Shown piece by piece: positions 16,587-25,732 of a DNA stretch of 64,000 bases (positions are counted from its first letter, which is position 1; every line of letters begins with the position of its first letter). Origin of the DNA: Corynebacterium kalidii (GTDB taxonomy: Bacteria; Actinomycetota; Actinomycetes; Mycobacteriales; Mycobacteriaceae); the NCBI RefSeq assembly GCF_022869005.1, contig NZ_JALIEA010000017.1, forward strand, positions 248,001 through 312,000, in the 5' to 3' direction. A model generated the notes under the pieces. That model was not told where the DNA came from. It made no database searches and saw nothing but the letters and a program-made list of their open reading frames with translations. A program made the translations under genes and the position numbers.

Positions 16587-19500
16587 ATGCACCTCAAGTC
16601 GTTGACCCTGAAGGGGTTCAAGTCCTTCGCGTCGGCGACGACCCTGAAACTCGAACCGGGAATCTGCGCGGTCGTCGGACCGAACGGGTCGGGGAAGTCG
16701 AACGTCGTCGACGCATTGGCCTGGGTGATGGGGGAGCAGGGGGCGAAGACCCTGCGCGGCGGCAAGATGGAGGACGTCATCTTCGCCGGAGCCGGCGAGC
16801 GTAAGGCGCTCGGCCGGGCGGAGGTCACGCTGACGATCGACAACTCCGACGGCGCCCTGCCCATCGACTACACCGAGGTCTCGGTGACCCGCCGGATGTT
16901 CCGCGACGGCGCCAGCGAGTACGAGGTCAACGGGTCGAAGGCCCGGTTGATGGACATCCAGGAACTGCTGTCGGACTCCGGTATCGGCCGCGAGATGCAC
17001 GTGATCGTCGGCCAGGGGCGCCTGGCCCAGATCCTGGAGTCCCGTCCGGAGGAACGCCGCGCCTACATCGAGGAGGCCGCGGGCGTCCTCAAGCACCGTC
17101 GGCGCAAGGAGAAGGCGCAGCGCAAGCTGGTGTCCATGCAGGGCAACCTGGACCGCCTGCACGACCTCACCGACGAACTGGCCAAACAGCTCAAACCCCT
17201 GGCCCGCCAGGCCGAGGCCGCCCAGCGCGCTGAACAGGTCCAGGCCACAATCCGCTCCAACCGCCTCCTGCTCACCGCGGACAAGGTCCGCCGGCTGTCC
17301 GACGAGCTCAACGACGCCGACGCCCAGGCGAAGGTCCTGGAGTCCGACATCGCCGGGCTGAAGGCGGCCCTGGAGGAACACACCGGTGAACTGGCGGTCA
17401 CCGAGGAGGAACTGCGCACCGCGCTGGAGGAGGCGGAGGCGGCGAAGTCGCTGTGGTTCCGGCTGTCCACCATCGCCGAGAAGAACGCCGCGACCCTGCG
17501 GATCGCCGCCGACCGGGCCGAGGACTCCGGTGCGGACAGCACCTGGACCGGGCAGGACCCCGACGAACTCATCGCCCGTGCCGAACAGGCGGAGGAGGAG
17601 CAGGCGCTGCTCGACGAGGAGGTGGAGGTCGCCACCGAACGTCTGGAGAACATCCGTGACGACGTCGCCGCCCGGGACGAAGCCGCGCGCGAGGCGGAGC
17701 AGGAACACCTGGCCCAGGTCCGGGCCATCGCCGACCGTCGTGAGGGGATCGTGCGGCTGCTGGCGCAACAGGAGTCGACCGAGCAACGGCGCGCCGCTGC
17801 GGACCAGGAGATCGCCCGGCTGCAGCAGTCCGTGGAGGAGCAACGGGAGGCACTGGAGGCCACCACCGGCACCGAGGAGGCGGACGCCGCCGACGCACTG
17901 TCCGAACTGCAGAACCAGGGTTCCGGTCTGGAGGACGCCGCCGCCCGTGCCGCCGAGGAATCCACCGTCGCCGAACGCCGGGTCGCCGAACTCCGGGCCG
18001 CGGAACGCGACCTGGAGCGCACCGTCGCCTCCCTGGAAGCCTCGGTGGAGGCCTGGCGGGACCGGTTGCGCCCGTCGGACGGTGCGGCGGTCGCCGTGCG
18101 TGCCGCCGAGGACACCGGGCTGGACCCGCTGCGTCCCCTCGCCGAACTGCTCACCGTCCGTGACGGCTGGGAGAAGGCGGTCGCCGCTGTGCTGCCCACC
18201 GGGCTCGCCGGGGGTGACACCGATTCGATCGACTCACTGGTCGACGCCCTCGTCGAGGCCGCCGAGGGACGGACCGTGCTGCTGGCCGGTGACGGCGCGG
18301 GGGCCACAGGGGAGTCCTGGCGCCTGGACAGCGGCGACGGCCCGTCGGCCGACTGGCTGCTCGACCACGTCGACATCGCCGGGCCCGTCGTGCCGGCCGT
18401 CACCGCACTGCTCGTCGACGTGGTCACCGTCGCCGATGTCGCCGAAGGACGCCGTGTCGTCTCCGCCGACCAGCGGCTGCGTGCCGTCACCCCGGCCGGC
18501 GTCGTCGTCGGGGCGGGATGGGTCGCCGCCGGATCCGGCGGAACCAACCCCGTCGAGCTCGCCGCCCGTATCGACCAGGCCACCGCGGACATCGGCGCCC
18601 GCACCGCGGAACTGGCGGACCTGCAGGCCACGCTCAGTGGCGCCGAACAGGCGGCGGAGGAGCTGCGCACCTCCGCGGCAGGGGCCACTGCCGCCGTCCG
18701 TGACCACCGCACCCGGCTGACCGCCGCGCGGCAGCGCGTCGAGGCCGCCGAACGTACCGCCGGCCAGGCCCGGCGGCTCCTCGACAAGGCCGTCGCCCAA
18801 CGCGACGAGGCGGAGAAACGGCGCGACGCACTCGCGGCCGAGGCCGACGAGATCGCCGACCGTCTCGCCCGACTCGACGCCGACGGCGGGAACGGTACGG
18901 ACGGTGGCCCCGGTGGCACCGGCGGCCCCGACGAACCGTCCACCGCCGAACGTGACGCGACCTCCCAGGCACTGGCCCAGGCCCGCGCCATGGAGATGGA
19001 GGCGCGGCTGGCCCTGCGCACCGCCGAGGAACGTGCCGGCAACCACCGGGGCCGTGCGGACGGCCTGCGGCGCCAGGCACGCCAGGAGACCGCGGCCCGG
19101 GAGCAGTTCAACCGTGCGGCGGCGAAGCGCCGTGCCGCCCGCGAACGCGCCGGCGTCGTCGCCGACCAGGCCCGTCGGGTGGACCTGCGGATCCGTGACG
19201 CCCTGCAGCGCGCCGAGGACACCCGTGCGCGCACCGACGAGGCCCACCGCCAATGGCAGGCGGCACTGAACGAACGCAAGGACAAGGTCAACACCCTGAC
19301 CCTGCGGCTCAACCACCTCACCAACACCGCCCACACCGCCGAGATCGCCCGCAGCCAGGCGCAGCTCCGCATCGAACAGGCCCTGGAGCAGGCCATGGAC
19401 CAGCTCGGCATGAACGCCGCCCAACTGCTCGCCGAGGCCCCCGGCGACGACTTCGACCGTGACGAGGCCGCCCGTGAACTCAAGGCGGCCGAGAAGTCAC

Positions 19501-20132
19501 TCCGTTCGCTCGGCAAGGTCAACCCGCTGGCACTGGAGGAGTACGCCGCCCTCGAGGAGCGCTACCGCTTCCTGTCCACCCAGCTCGACGACGTCGAGAG
19601 GGCCCGCACCGACCTCGAAGGGGTGGTCAAGGACGTCGACGACACCATCCTGGCACTGTTCACCGACGCCTGGAACGACGTCGAGGACGAGTTCCCCCGG
19701 GTCTTCAACACGTTGTTCCCCGGCGGTGCCGGGAGACTGGTGCTGACCGACCCGGACGACATGCTCACCACCGGCATCGAGGTCGAGGCCCGGCCACCGG
19801 GCAAGAAGGTCAAGCGGCTGTCCCTGCTGTCCGGCGGCGAGAAGTCGCTGACCGCACTGGCGCTGCTCGTCGCGATCTTCCGGGCCCGTCCCAGCCCCTT
19901 CTACGTCATGGACGAGGTCGAGGCCGCGCTCGACGACGTGAACCTGCGCCGGCTCATCGCCCTGTTCGAGGAACTGCGCGTAGACTCCCAGCTCATCGTC
20001 ATCACGCACCAGAAGCCGACCATGGACGTGGCCAACGTCCTGTACGGCGTGACGATGCGCGGTGACGGCGTCACCAGGGTCATCTCCCAACGCATGGCCC
20101 CCAAGCCAGCCGAGGCCGCCGACCCCACCTAG
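16587..20132 (+). CDS. smc: Chromosome segregation ATPase SMC
   Basis: 1181-residue condensin subunit. N-terminal ATPase half: MHLKSLTLKGFKSF and Walker A GPNGSGKSN. Then a long coiled coil, a hinge (about residues 512-650, from DPLRPLAELLTV), a return coiled coil, and the C-terminal half with signature LLSGGEKSLTALALL and Walker B FYVMDEVEAALDD. A Gly/Pro/Asp-rich insertion (about residues 766-785) breaks the return coil. Start ATG 16587 is leaderless. The TAG stop doubles as the start of the next gene's -10 box. ScpA and ScpB are not in the window. Confidence 0.97.
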   Translation: MHLKSLTLKGFKSFASATTLKLEPGICAVVGPNGSGKSNVVDALAWVMGEQGAKTLRGGKMEDVIFAGAGERKALGRAEVTLTIDNSDGALPIDYTEVSVTRRMFRDGASEYEVNGSKARLMDIQELLSDSGIGREMHVIVGQGRLAQILESRPEERRAYIEEAAGVLKHRRRKEKAQRKLVSMQGNLDRLHDLTDELAKQLKPLARQAEAAQRAEQVQATIRSNRLLLTADKVRRLSDELNDADAQAKVLESDIAGLKAALEEHTGELAVTEEELRTALEEAEAAKSLWFRLSTIAEKNAATLRIAADRAEDSGADSTWTGQDPDELIARAEQAEEEQALLDEEVEVATERLENIRDDVAARDEAAREAEQEHLAQVRAIADRREGIVRLLAQQESTEQRRAAADQEIARLQQSVEEQREALEATTGTEEADAADALSELQNQGSGLEDAAARAAEESTVAERRVAELRAAERDLERTVASLEASVEAWRDRLRPSDGAAVAVRAAEDTGLDPLRPLAELLTVRDGWEKAVAAVLPTGLAGGDTDSIDSLVDALVEAAEGRTVLLAGDGAGATGESWRLDSGDGPSADWLLDHVDIAGPVVPAVTALLVDVVTVADVAEGRRVVSADQRLRAVTPAGVVVGAGWVAAGSGGTNPVELAARIDQATADIGARTAELADLQATLSGAEQAAEELRTSAAGATAAVRDHRTRLTAARQRVEAAERTAGQARRLLDKAVAQRDEAEKRRDALAAEADEIADRLARLDADGGNGTDGGPGGTGGPDEPSTAERDATSQALAQARAMEMEARLALRTAEERAGNHRGRADGLRRQARQETAAREQFNRAAAKRRAARERAGVVADQARRVDLRIRDALQRAEDTRARTDEAHRQWQAALNERKDKVNTLTLRLNHLTNTAHTAEIARSQAQLRIEQALEQAMDQLGMNAAQLLAEAPGDDFDRDEAARELKAAEKSLRSLGKVNPLALEEYAALEERYRFLSTQLDDVERARTDLEGVVKDVDDTILALFTDAWNDVEDEFPRVFNTLFPGGAGRLVLTDPDDMLTTGIEVEARPPGKKVKRLSLLSGGEKSLTALALLVAIFRARPSPFYVMDEVEAALDDVNLRRLIALFEELRVDSQLIVITHQKPTMDVANVLYGVTMRGDGVTRVISQRMAPKPAEAADPT

Positions 20133-20135
20133 AAT
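20130..20135 (+). promoter_or_regulatory. -10 box TAGAAT of leaderless gene after smc, overlapping smc stop codon
   Basis: The smc stop TAG (20130-20132) is the first half of TAGAAT; 8 nt later is GTG 20144. Confidence 0.65.
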
Positions 20136-20143
20136 GACTCGAT

Positions 20144-23100
20144 GTGAGCAACACCTCGAGCCCCGCACAGAGCCCCACACAGGGACCCATCGCCGATCTG
20201 TCCGACAACCTCCTCGCCTGGGCGTCCAGCACGGAGATCGAGTTCGCACGCCGCCTGGGCGAACTGGACGGTGACCCCGCCGTCTTCGTCGACCTCGACA
20301 TCACCGGGGACGAACTGGAACGCATCACGACCTTCTTCGGGGAGTTCCTCTCCCGGCAGATCCGCGCCGGCGCCGACGAGGACGCCCTGCTGCGCACCTG
20401 CCCGGCACTGACCGCGACCACCCTGATCTTCCGTGCGGCGCGGCTCAACGTCGTCGGTGAACTCGAGTCCGAGTTCTGGTCCGGCCTGGGCCTCGAACCG
20501 ACCGAGTCGCGGGTCGCGCTGATCGACTACGCCGAGATCCTCACCCGTGCGGGTCTGGACCCGATCGACGTCGCGGCCGCAGGGTCCGACGGCGACAAGG
20601 GCCGCCTCTTCGCCCATGTCGGCATCGCCACCGACTGGGTCCCGGAGCTCATCGAGCTCATCGACACCCGCCGGCTCGCCGGCGAGACCCTGGAGACCCC
20701 CGCCGAGGAGGCGGCCGCCGTGGTGGCGGTCCTCGCCGAGGAGTCGCTCCAGGCGGGACCGTTGTGCGCGGCCCTGCCGGAGCTCGCCGTCCGGCTGATC
20801 GCCCCGGTGGTCCGGGTCGTCCAGCTCGCCGCCGAACACCCGGACCACTGGGTCAACACCCTCGCCGACGCCGGCGAGGAGGCGCGCGTGGTGCCCCTGG
20901 TGCTCGAGGACGTCATCGAGGAACTCCGCGAGCGGCCCGCCGGGACGACCGCACGACGCCACCGCGTGGGCGTGGGCACCCGCGAGGACCGGCCGCGCCT
21001 GGCGATCGACCTCGCCCGCCAGCGCGTCGTGCTGCGTCTGCCCGAACAGCCCCTGGAGACCGTCCGCGGTACCGGGGACAGCGACGGCGGCGTCAACGGT
21101 GCCGGCGACGGTGGCGTCGACGGTGCCACCGTCAGCGACAACGCGTCCGGCGAGGTCCGCTGGCACATCGACGTCGACGGCCGGCCCGCGGGCTTCCGTA
21201 CCCGTCGGTCCGATGCCCCGGGCCGCCCGGTCACCGGGATCCTGGACCTCCCGGTGCGCCGTCCGGTGCGTGAGATCGGCGTCCGTGACCTGACCCACGG
21301 GGAATCCTGGGTGCTGCCCGTCGTCGACGAGGCCGACCCGGTCATGGTCTTCACCCGCCGCGGCAAGGAACTGACCGACCGGGTGTCCCTGCACCACTCC
21401 CGCGTGCTCGTGGTGTGCCCGACGGACTCCACGGCCGTGGACCCGGTCGCCGACCGCCCGCTGCCGGTCCTGGGGGAGTGGCAGGTCAAGGCGTGGGACG
21501 GCTGGGTCATCCGCGACCTGGACCTGTCGGAGGCCACGGCCCTCCACGTCGACCGTCCCGGGGTGGCACGCCCGCCGATGGGGACGGTGCGGTGCGTCGA
21601 CGCCCGGCAGCGCGTGTGGTTCCGCGAGCCAGAGGACGTGCTGCCCTCGATCCGTACGCTCGGCGGGTTGCCGGTGCACTCCTCGAGCCTGCAGGCGGTG
21701 TTCCCGCCGACGGTGTCGGGTGCACCGGAGATCTGGTTCCTGTCGGTGAGCTCCTGGGCGGGACCCGACGAGACCGGTGAGGAGGTCACCGAGGAAGAGC
21801 CGCTCGAGGTCCCGGCCGAGGGCGGGATGTTCGACGTCTTCGACCCGGAGGCCTACGAGACCCCGTGGGTGGGCGAGTACCTCGTCCGCCTACGGGGACC
21901 CCGCAACGAGTCCTTCCGTCACGAGTTCGCCATCGTCGAGGGTCTCGACATCGAGGCCCCCGCGAGCCCGCGGCTCGGCCTGGCCGCCGGCCTGACCCCG
22001 GTGACCGTGTCGCTGTTCCCCGGGGCGAAGGAACTGTTCATTCCCAAGTCGGTGGAGATCACCGCCGAGGAGAAGTCCGTCCAGGTCATCGCGGAGACCG
22101 ACGCCGGCGACGCACTGCCGCTGGTGGTGGAGCCGCCGCGGCTGCGCTTTCAGCTGCCTCTGGTCGGGGAGGACCCGATGTGGCGGACCGAGGCGCTCAC
22201 CGCCCCTGCCGTGGAGATCAACTCCGCCGCACGGTTCCGTATCCGTCCGGGTCTGCCGGTCGAGTCCCCGCGTCTGGTCATCCGCGACCGGCACGGCGCC
22301 CCGGTCCGTACCCTGCGCCTGGGCACGGTCGACCAGGTGACCTGGTCGGTGTCGCTGTCCTCGGTGAAGGCGTCGCTGCCGCAGCTGACCGAGGGGTCGT
22401 GTGAACTCGAGTTCATCGCCGACGGGCGCAGCCACAGCGTGCGTCTGGTCACCATGCGCCCGGCGGAGAAGCGCACCCTGACCTACGCCGCGCCCGCCGC
22501 CGGGGCACCCGCCACACTTACGGTGGAACCGCGGGCCGACTCGCCGGCCTGGGTGTGGCCGTTGACCGCCCCGTGGATGTCGGCCCGGGTCCTGTCCTTC
22601 ACCGGCGGCGTCGCCGAACTGCCGTCGGAGTTCACCGACGCCGGCCCCCTGAGCGTCCAGTTCCACAACGTCGACCGGTTCAGCCCGCTGCACCCGGCCG
22701 CCTCACCCGGGCCCGGCGCCCTGCGCGTCGACGCCCCGGGGCACGCACGACCCGACGACGGCGGCCCGTGGACGCAGCTGGCGGCCTACCTCGCCGGCGC
22801 GTCCGATGAACTGCCGGAGGACACCGACGTCCTCACCGTCCTGTGGGACGTCCTCGCCGGCTGGTTGACCGGCGAGGCCACGGCCGACGCGAGCGCTGCG
22901 ATGCACGCCGCACTGGCACGCCACCCGCGCGAGGCGCTGCGGGCGATGTCGCGTTCGCTGGTGCCGTCCACGGACCGGCCCGCCCAGTTCATCCTGTCCG
23001 GTCTGGTCCACGCGTCGCTGCGTTCGACCAGCCCGGACCCGCGGCCGGGTGTGGCCTGGATCGCCGCACTGGAGATCCTCGGAGAGCTCGCCGCCACGGA

Positions 23101-23800
23101 CGACGATGACACCGCCGCGCGCCGCGAGATCGGACGCCGACTGTCCTCCATCGGCGGTGCCCCGCTGTCGCAGACCGTGGAGACCGGACGCGACGCCACC
23201 CTGGAGACCAGCTGCATCGACGCCACGACCGTGCAGATCGCCCAGCTATCGCCGGAGCAGCAGGAGGCGGTGCTGAGCACCTTCTTCGCCGGGTCCCAGG
23301 TGGTCCCGGGCGCCCTGTCGGAGGAGAACTCGCGGTTGATCGCCGTCTTCGAGACCTTCCGGCACCGGGAGGAGCTCGGCCAGGTGCTCGCCGACCCCGG
23401 TCTGCTGCGTGTGGCCCTGGCGCTGCTGCGTCGGATCCGCCAGAACAACCGGCAGCTCTACACCTCCGCCCGGGTGCGTTTCGACAAGCTCGACAACGTC
23501 GACACCGACAACCCGGACAACCGGTGGGCGCTGACCCCGGTGATCAGCATGATCCTGGCGATCGCCGCCCGGATGCACGCCCACGGGCGGTTGGGGTCCA
23601 CCGGCCAGCTCTCGTCGGCCTACCCGGGTTGGGCGGAGATCGCCCGCATCGTCCCGGACCTGGTCACCGGCGACCTCGTGGCCGCTGACGCGATGGTGCT
23701 CGGCGTCTACGGACCGGACGAGGTCGACGAGGTTGAGGAGGTTGAGGAGGTCGGGGCCGACGGTGCCGAGACGGTGATCGACTCGATCGTCAGCGACTAG
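20144..23800 (+). CDS. Large uncharacterised protein downstream of smc
   Basis: 1218-residue acidic protein that I cannot assign to a named family. Residues 1-270 look alpha-helical (repeats such as LCAALPELAVRLIAPVVRVV). Residues 280-780 look beta-rich and multidomain, with patches such as WHIDVDGRPAGFRTRR, GESWVLPVVDEADPVMVF and VWFREPEDVLPS. The C-terminal 400 residues are helical again. There is no signal peptide, membrane segment, Walker motif or cysteine pattern. The end has an acidic DEVDEVEEVEEV run. The start is GTG 20144 (an ATG two bases earlier is followed at once by a stop). A strong terminator follows. Position suggests, but does not prove, a link with SMC. Confidence 0.85.
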   Translation: MSNTSSPAQSPTQGPIADLSDNLLAWASSTEIEFARRLGELDGDPAVFVDLDITGDELERITTFFGEFLSRQIRAGADEDALLRTCPALTATTLIFRAARLNVVGELESEFWSGLGLEPTESRVALIDYAEILTRAGLDPIDVAAAGSDGDKGRLFAHVGIATDWVPELIELIDTRRLAGETLETPAEEAAAVVAVLAEESLQAGPLCAALPELAVRLIAPVVRVVQLAAEHPDHWVNTLADAGEEARVVPLVLEDVIEELRERPAGTTARRHRVGVGTREDRPRLAIDLARQRVVLRLPEQPLETVRGTGDSDGGVNGAGDGGVDGATVSDNASGEVRWHIDVDGRPAGFRTRRSDAPGRPVTGILDLPVRRPVREIGVRDLTHGESWVLPVVDEADPVMVFTRRGKELTDRVSLHHSRVLVVCPTDSTAVDPVADRPLPVLGEWQVKAWDGWVIRDLDLSEATALHVDRPGVARPPMGTVRCVDARQRVWFREPEDVLPSIRTLGGLPVHSSSLQAVFPPTVSGAPEIWFLSVSSWAGPDETGEEVTEEEPLEVPAEGGMFDVFDPEAYETPWVGEYLVRLRGPRNESFRHEFAIVEGLDIEAPASPRLGLAAGLTPVTVSLFPGAKELFIPKSVEITAEEKSVQVIAETDAGDALPLVVEPPRLRFQLPLVGEDPMWRTEALTAPAVEINSAARFRIRPGLPVESPRLVIRDRHGAPVRTLRLGTVDQVTWSVSLSSVKASLPQLTEGSCELEFIADGRSHSVRLVTMRPAEKRTLTYAAPAAGAPATLTVEPRADSPAWVWPLTAPWMSARVLSFTGGVAELPSEFTDAGPLSVQFHNVDRFSPLHPAASPGPGALRVDAPGHARPDDGGPWTQLAAYLAGASDELPEDTDVLTVLWDVLAGWLTGEATADASAAMHAALARHPREALRAMSRSLVPSTDRPAQFILSGLVHASLRSTSPDPRPGVAWIAALEILGELAATDDDDTAARREIGRRLSSIGGAPLSQTVETGRDATLETSCIDATTVQIAQLSPEQQEAVLSTFFAGSQVVPGALSEENSRLIAVFETFRHREELGQVLADPGLLRVALALLRRIRQNNRQLYTSARVRFDKLDNVDTDNPDNRWALTPVISMILAIAARMHAHGRLGSTGQLSSAYPGWAEIARIVPDLVTGDLVAADAMVLGVYGPDEVDEVEEVEEVGADGAETVIDSIVSD

Positions 23801-23823
23801 CCGGTCACGACGGTATCTCCGGG

Positions 23824-23873
23824 ATGACCTGAGCCCTCACGGTGTCGGCGCCGTGAGTGCTCAGGTCATTTTT
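23824..23873 (+). terminator. Intrinsic terminator after the 1218-residue gene
   Basis: ATGACCTGAGC and CTCACGG pair with CCGTGAG and GCTCAGGTCAT around a TGTCGGCG loop (one mismatch), followed by TTTTT. Confidence 0.9.
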
Positions 23874-24040
23874 CGTCCCCCGTGGTGACCGGAGGGCTCA
23901 AGGGCTCCCCGTGGTCCGCGGGTCCGGGAGCGTCGGGGCGGTCAGGCCGCCTGGGCCGGTGGGGATGTCGACGGGCGGTGCGGTGAAGAAATCGCCGCCC
24001 TCCGGCACACAGGGGAGTCGACATTTGGTTCACTGGTGGC

Positions 24041-25546
24041 ATGGACCCGATTATCTGGATAGTCATAGCCGCCGTCGCGGTCATTGTCATCGTCGCTCTC
24101 CTCGTTGTCCTCGGCCTGCGCCGTGGCAAGCAGAAGGAGATCTCCTTCGAGAAGAAGCCGGAGATCGAGGAGAAGAAGCCGTCCTCCGGGAACTACCAGG
24201 CACAGGGCGGATTCAACTTCAGCGCCGGTACCGCAGCCGGGGTAGCGGACAAGGAGCCGGAGGTACTGCCGGGGCAGGAGCTCGGGGGAGAGACCCCCGC
24301 TACTCCTCCGACGTCCGCCCCGGCCCCGTCTGTCCCGACAACGCCGGTTCCCCCTGAGCCGGAGTCCGAGCCGACCCCGGAGCCGGAAGAGGAGCCGGAA
24401 CCCACGCCGGAGCCTGCGGCGACTCCTGAGCCGGAGGCCGCTCCCGAACCCGCCGCAGAGCCGGAGCCGGCACCGACCCCTGAGCCGGAGGCCACCCCCG
24501 AACCTGAAGCAGCGCCGGAGCCTGAACCGACCCCGGAACCGGCACCGACCCTCGAGCCGGAACCCGAGCAGGAACCCGAGCCGGAAGCGGCTCCCGAGCC
24601 CGAGCCCGCCCCGGTCGACGACATCGCACCGGTGGAGGGCAGGCTCGGTCGTCTGCGCGGCAACCTCGCCAAGTCGCAGAATGTCATCGGGCGCGGTGTG
24701 CTCGGCATCCTGTCGGCCGGTGACCTCGACGAGGACGCCTGGGAGGAGATCGAGGACACGCTGCTCATGGCGGACCTCGGCACCAAGACGACCCTCGCCG
24801 TCGTCGAGGACCTCCGCGAACGGATCACCACCCAGGGTGTGTCCAGCGAAGAGGAGGCACGGGCACTGCTGCGCGCCTGCCTGATCGACGCGTGCAAACC
24901 TGACCTCGACCGGTCGATCCACGCCATGCCCTACGACGGGAAACCGGCGGTGATCATGGTCGTCGGCGTTAACGGCACCGGGAAGACGACCACCACCGGC
25001 AAGCTGTCGCGTGTCCTCGTCGGGATGGGCCACTCCGTCCTGCTCGGTGCCGCCGACACCTTCCGCGCGGCCGCGGCGGACCAGCTCGAGACGTGGGGAC
25101 GCCGGGTCGGTGCGGAGACGGTACGCGGCGCCGAGGGCGCTGATCCGGCGTCGGTGGCCTTCGACGCGGTCGCCAAGGGTGTTGACGACGGCATCGACGT
25201 CGTCCTGGTCGACACGGCCGGACGCCTGCACACCTCCGTCGGGCTGATGGACCAGCTCGGCAAGGTCAAGCGGGTCGTCGAGAAGAAGGCGAAGGTCGAC
25301 GAGGTCATCCTGGTCCTCGACGCCACCGTCGGCCAGAACGGGCTGGTCCAGGCCAGGATGTTCCGCGAGGTCGTGGACATCTCCGGTGTGGCGTTGACCA
25401 AGCTTGACGGCACCGCCAAGGGCGGTATCGTCTTCCAGGTCCAGGAGGAGCTCGGTGTCCCGGTGAAACTCGTCGGGCTCGGCGAGGGCGCCGACGACCT
25501 CGCGCCGTTCGAGGTCGAGGGCTTCGTCGACGCGTTGCTGGGGTAG
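24041..25546 (+). CDS. ftsY: Signal recognition particle receptor FtsY
   Basis: 501-residue SRP receptor GTPase. It begins with one membrane anchor (residues 4-27, [20 protein letters not shown]), then a Pro-Glu-rich linker (about residues 95-190), then the N and G domains: [15 protein letters not shown] (about residue 308), [23 protein letters not shown] and [11 protein letters not shown]. Together with Ffh it delivers ribosomes to the translocon. ATG 24041 lacks a spaced Shine-Dalgarno sequence; TTCACT 6 nt upstream may be a -10 box. The gene stands between two terminators, so it is probably monocistronic. Confidence 0.97.
   Translation: MDPIIWIVIAAVAVIVIVALLVVLGLRRGKQKEISFEKKPEIEEKKPSSGNYQAQGGFNFSAGTAAGVADKEPEVLPGQELGGETPATPPTSAPAPSVPTTPVPPEPESEPTPEPEEEPEPTPEPAATPEPEAAPEPAAEPEPAPTPEPEATPEPEAAPEPEPTPEPAPTLEPEPEQEPEPEAAPEPEPAPVDDIAPVEGRLGRLRGNLAKSQNVIGRGVLGILSAGDLDEDAWEEIEDTLLMADLGTKTTLAVVEDLRERITTQGVSSEEEARALLRACLIDACKPDLDRSIHAMPYDGKPAVIMVVGVNGTGKTTTTGKLSRVLVGMGHSVLLGAADTFRAAAADQLETWGRRVGAETVRGAEGADPASVAFDAVAKGVDDGIDVVLVDTAGRLHTSVGLMDQLGKVKRVVEKKAKVDEVILVLDATVGQNGLVQARMFREVVDISGVALTKLDGTAKGGIVFQVQEELGVPVKLVGLGEGADDLAPFEVEGFVDALLG
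24340..24612 (+). repeat. Degenerate Pro-Glu coding repeat inside ftsY
   Basis: Repeated codons for EPEPTPEP and PEPEA units make an imperfect repeat encoding the acidic linker between membrane anchor and NG domain. Confidence 0.8.
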
Positions 25547-25570
25547 CGGTTAAGCACCTGCTCCCAGGGA

Positions 25571-25601
25571 AACACCGCCGTAATGTCACGGCGGTGTTTT
25601 T
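25571..25601 (+). terminator. Intrinsic terminator after ftsY
   Basis: AACACCGCCGT (25571-25581) pairs perfectly with ACGGCGGTGTT (25588-25598) around a 6-nt loop, followed by a T-run. Confidence 0.92.
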
Positions 25602-25732
25602 CATGCGCCGGAAATCCGTGGGCGTGACCGGGTGAAACATCGGGGCCGTTAACTATCCGGCAGGAGGGACCGGCGCGAGGTGCCGGAGACAACCCCCACC
25701 CGACCCCACCCGACCCCTGAGGAGCTACCGAC

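Noticed and set aside
24193..24927. Reverse-strand frame inside ftsY encoding Gly-Ser repeats
   Set aside because: It is a mirror of the Pro-Glu linker codons of ftsY and has no start signals.
25640..25660. Possible AmtR operator upstream of amtB (TTAACTATCC)
   Set aside because: Only one CTAT half is present and no spaced ATAG partner is seen, so the site does not meet the AmtR pattern.
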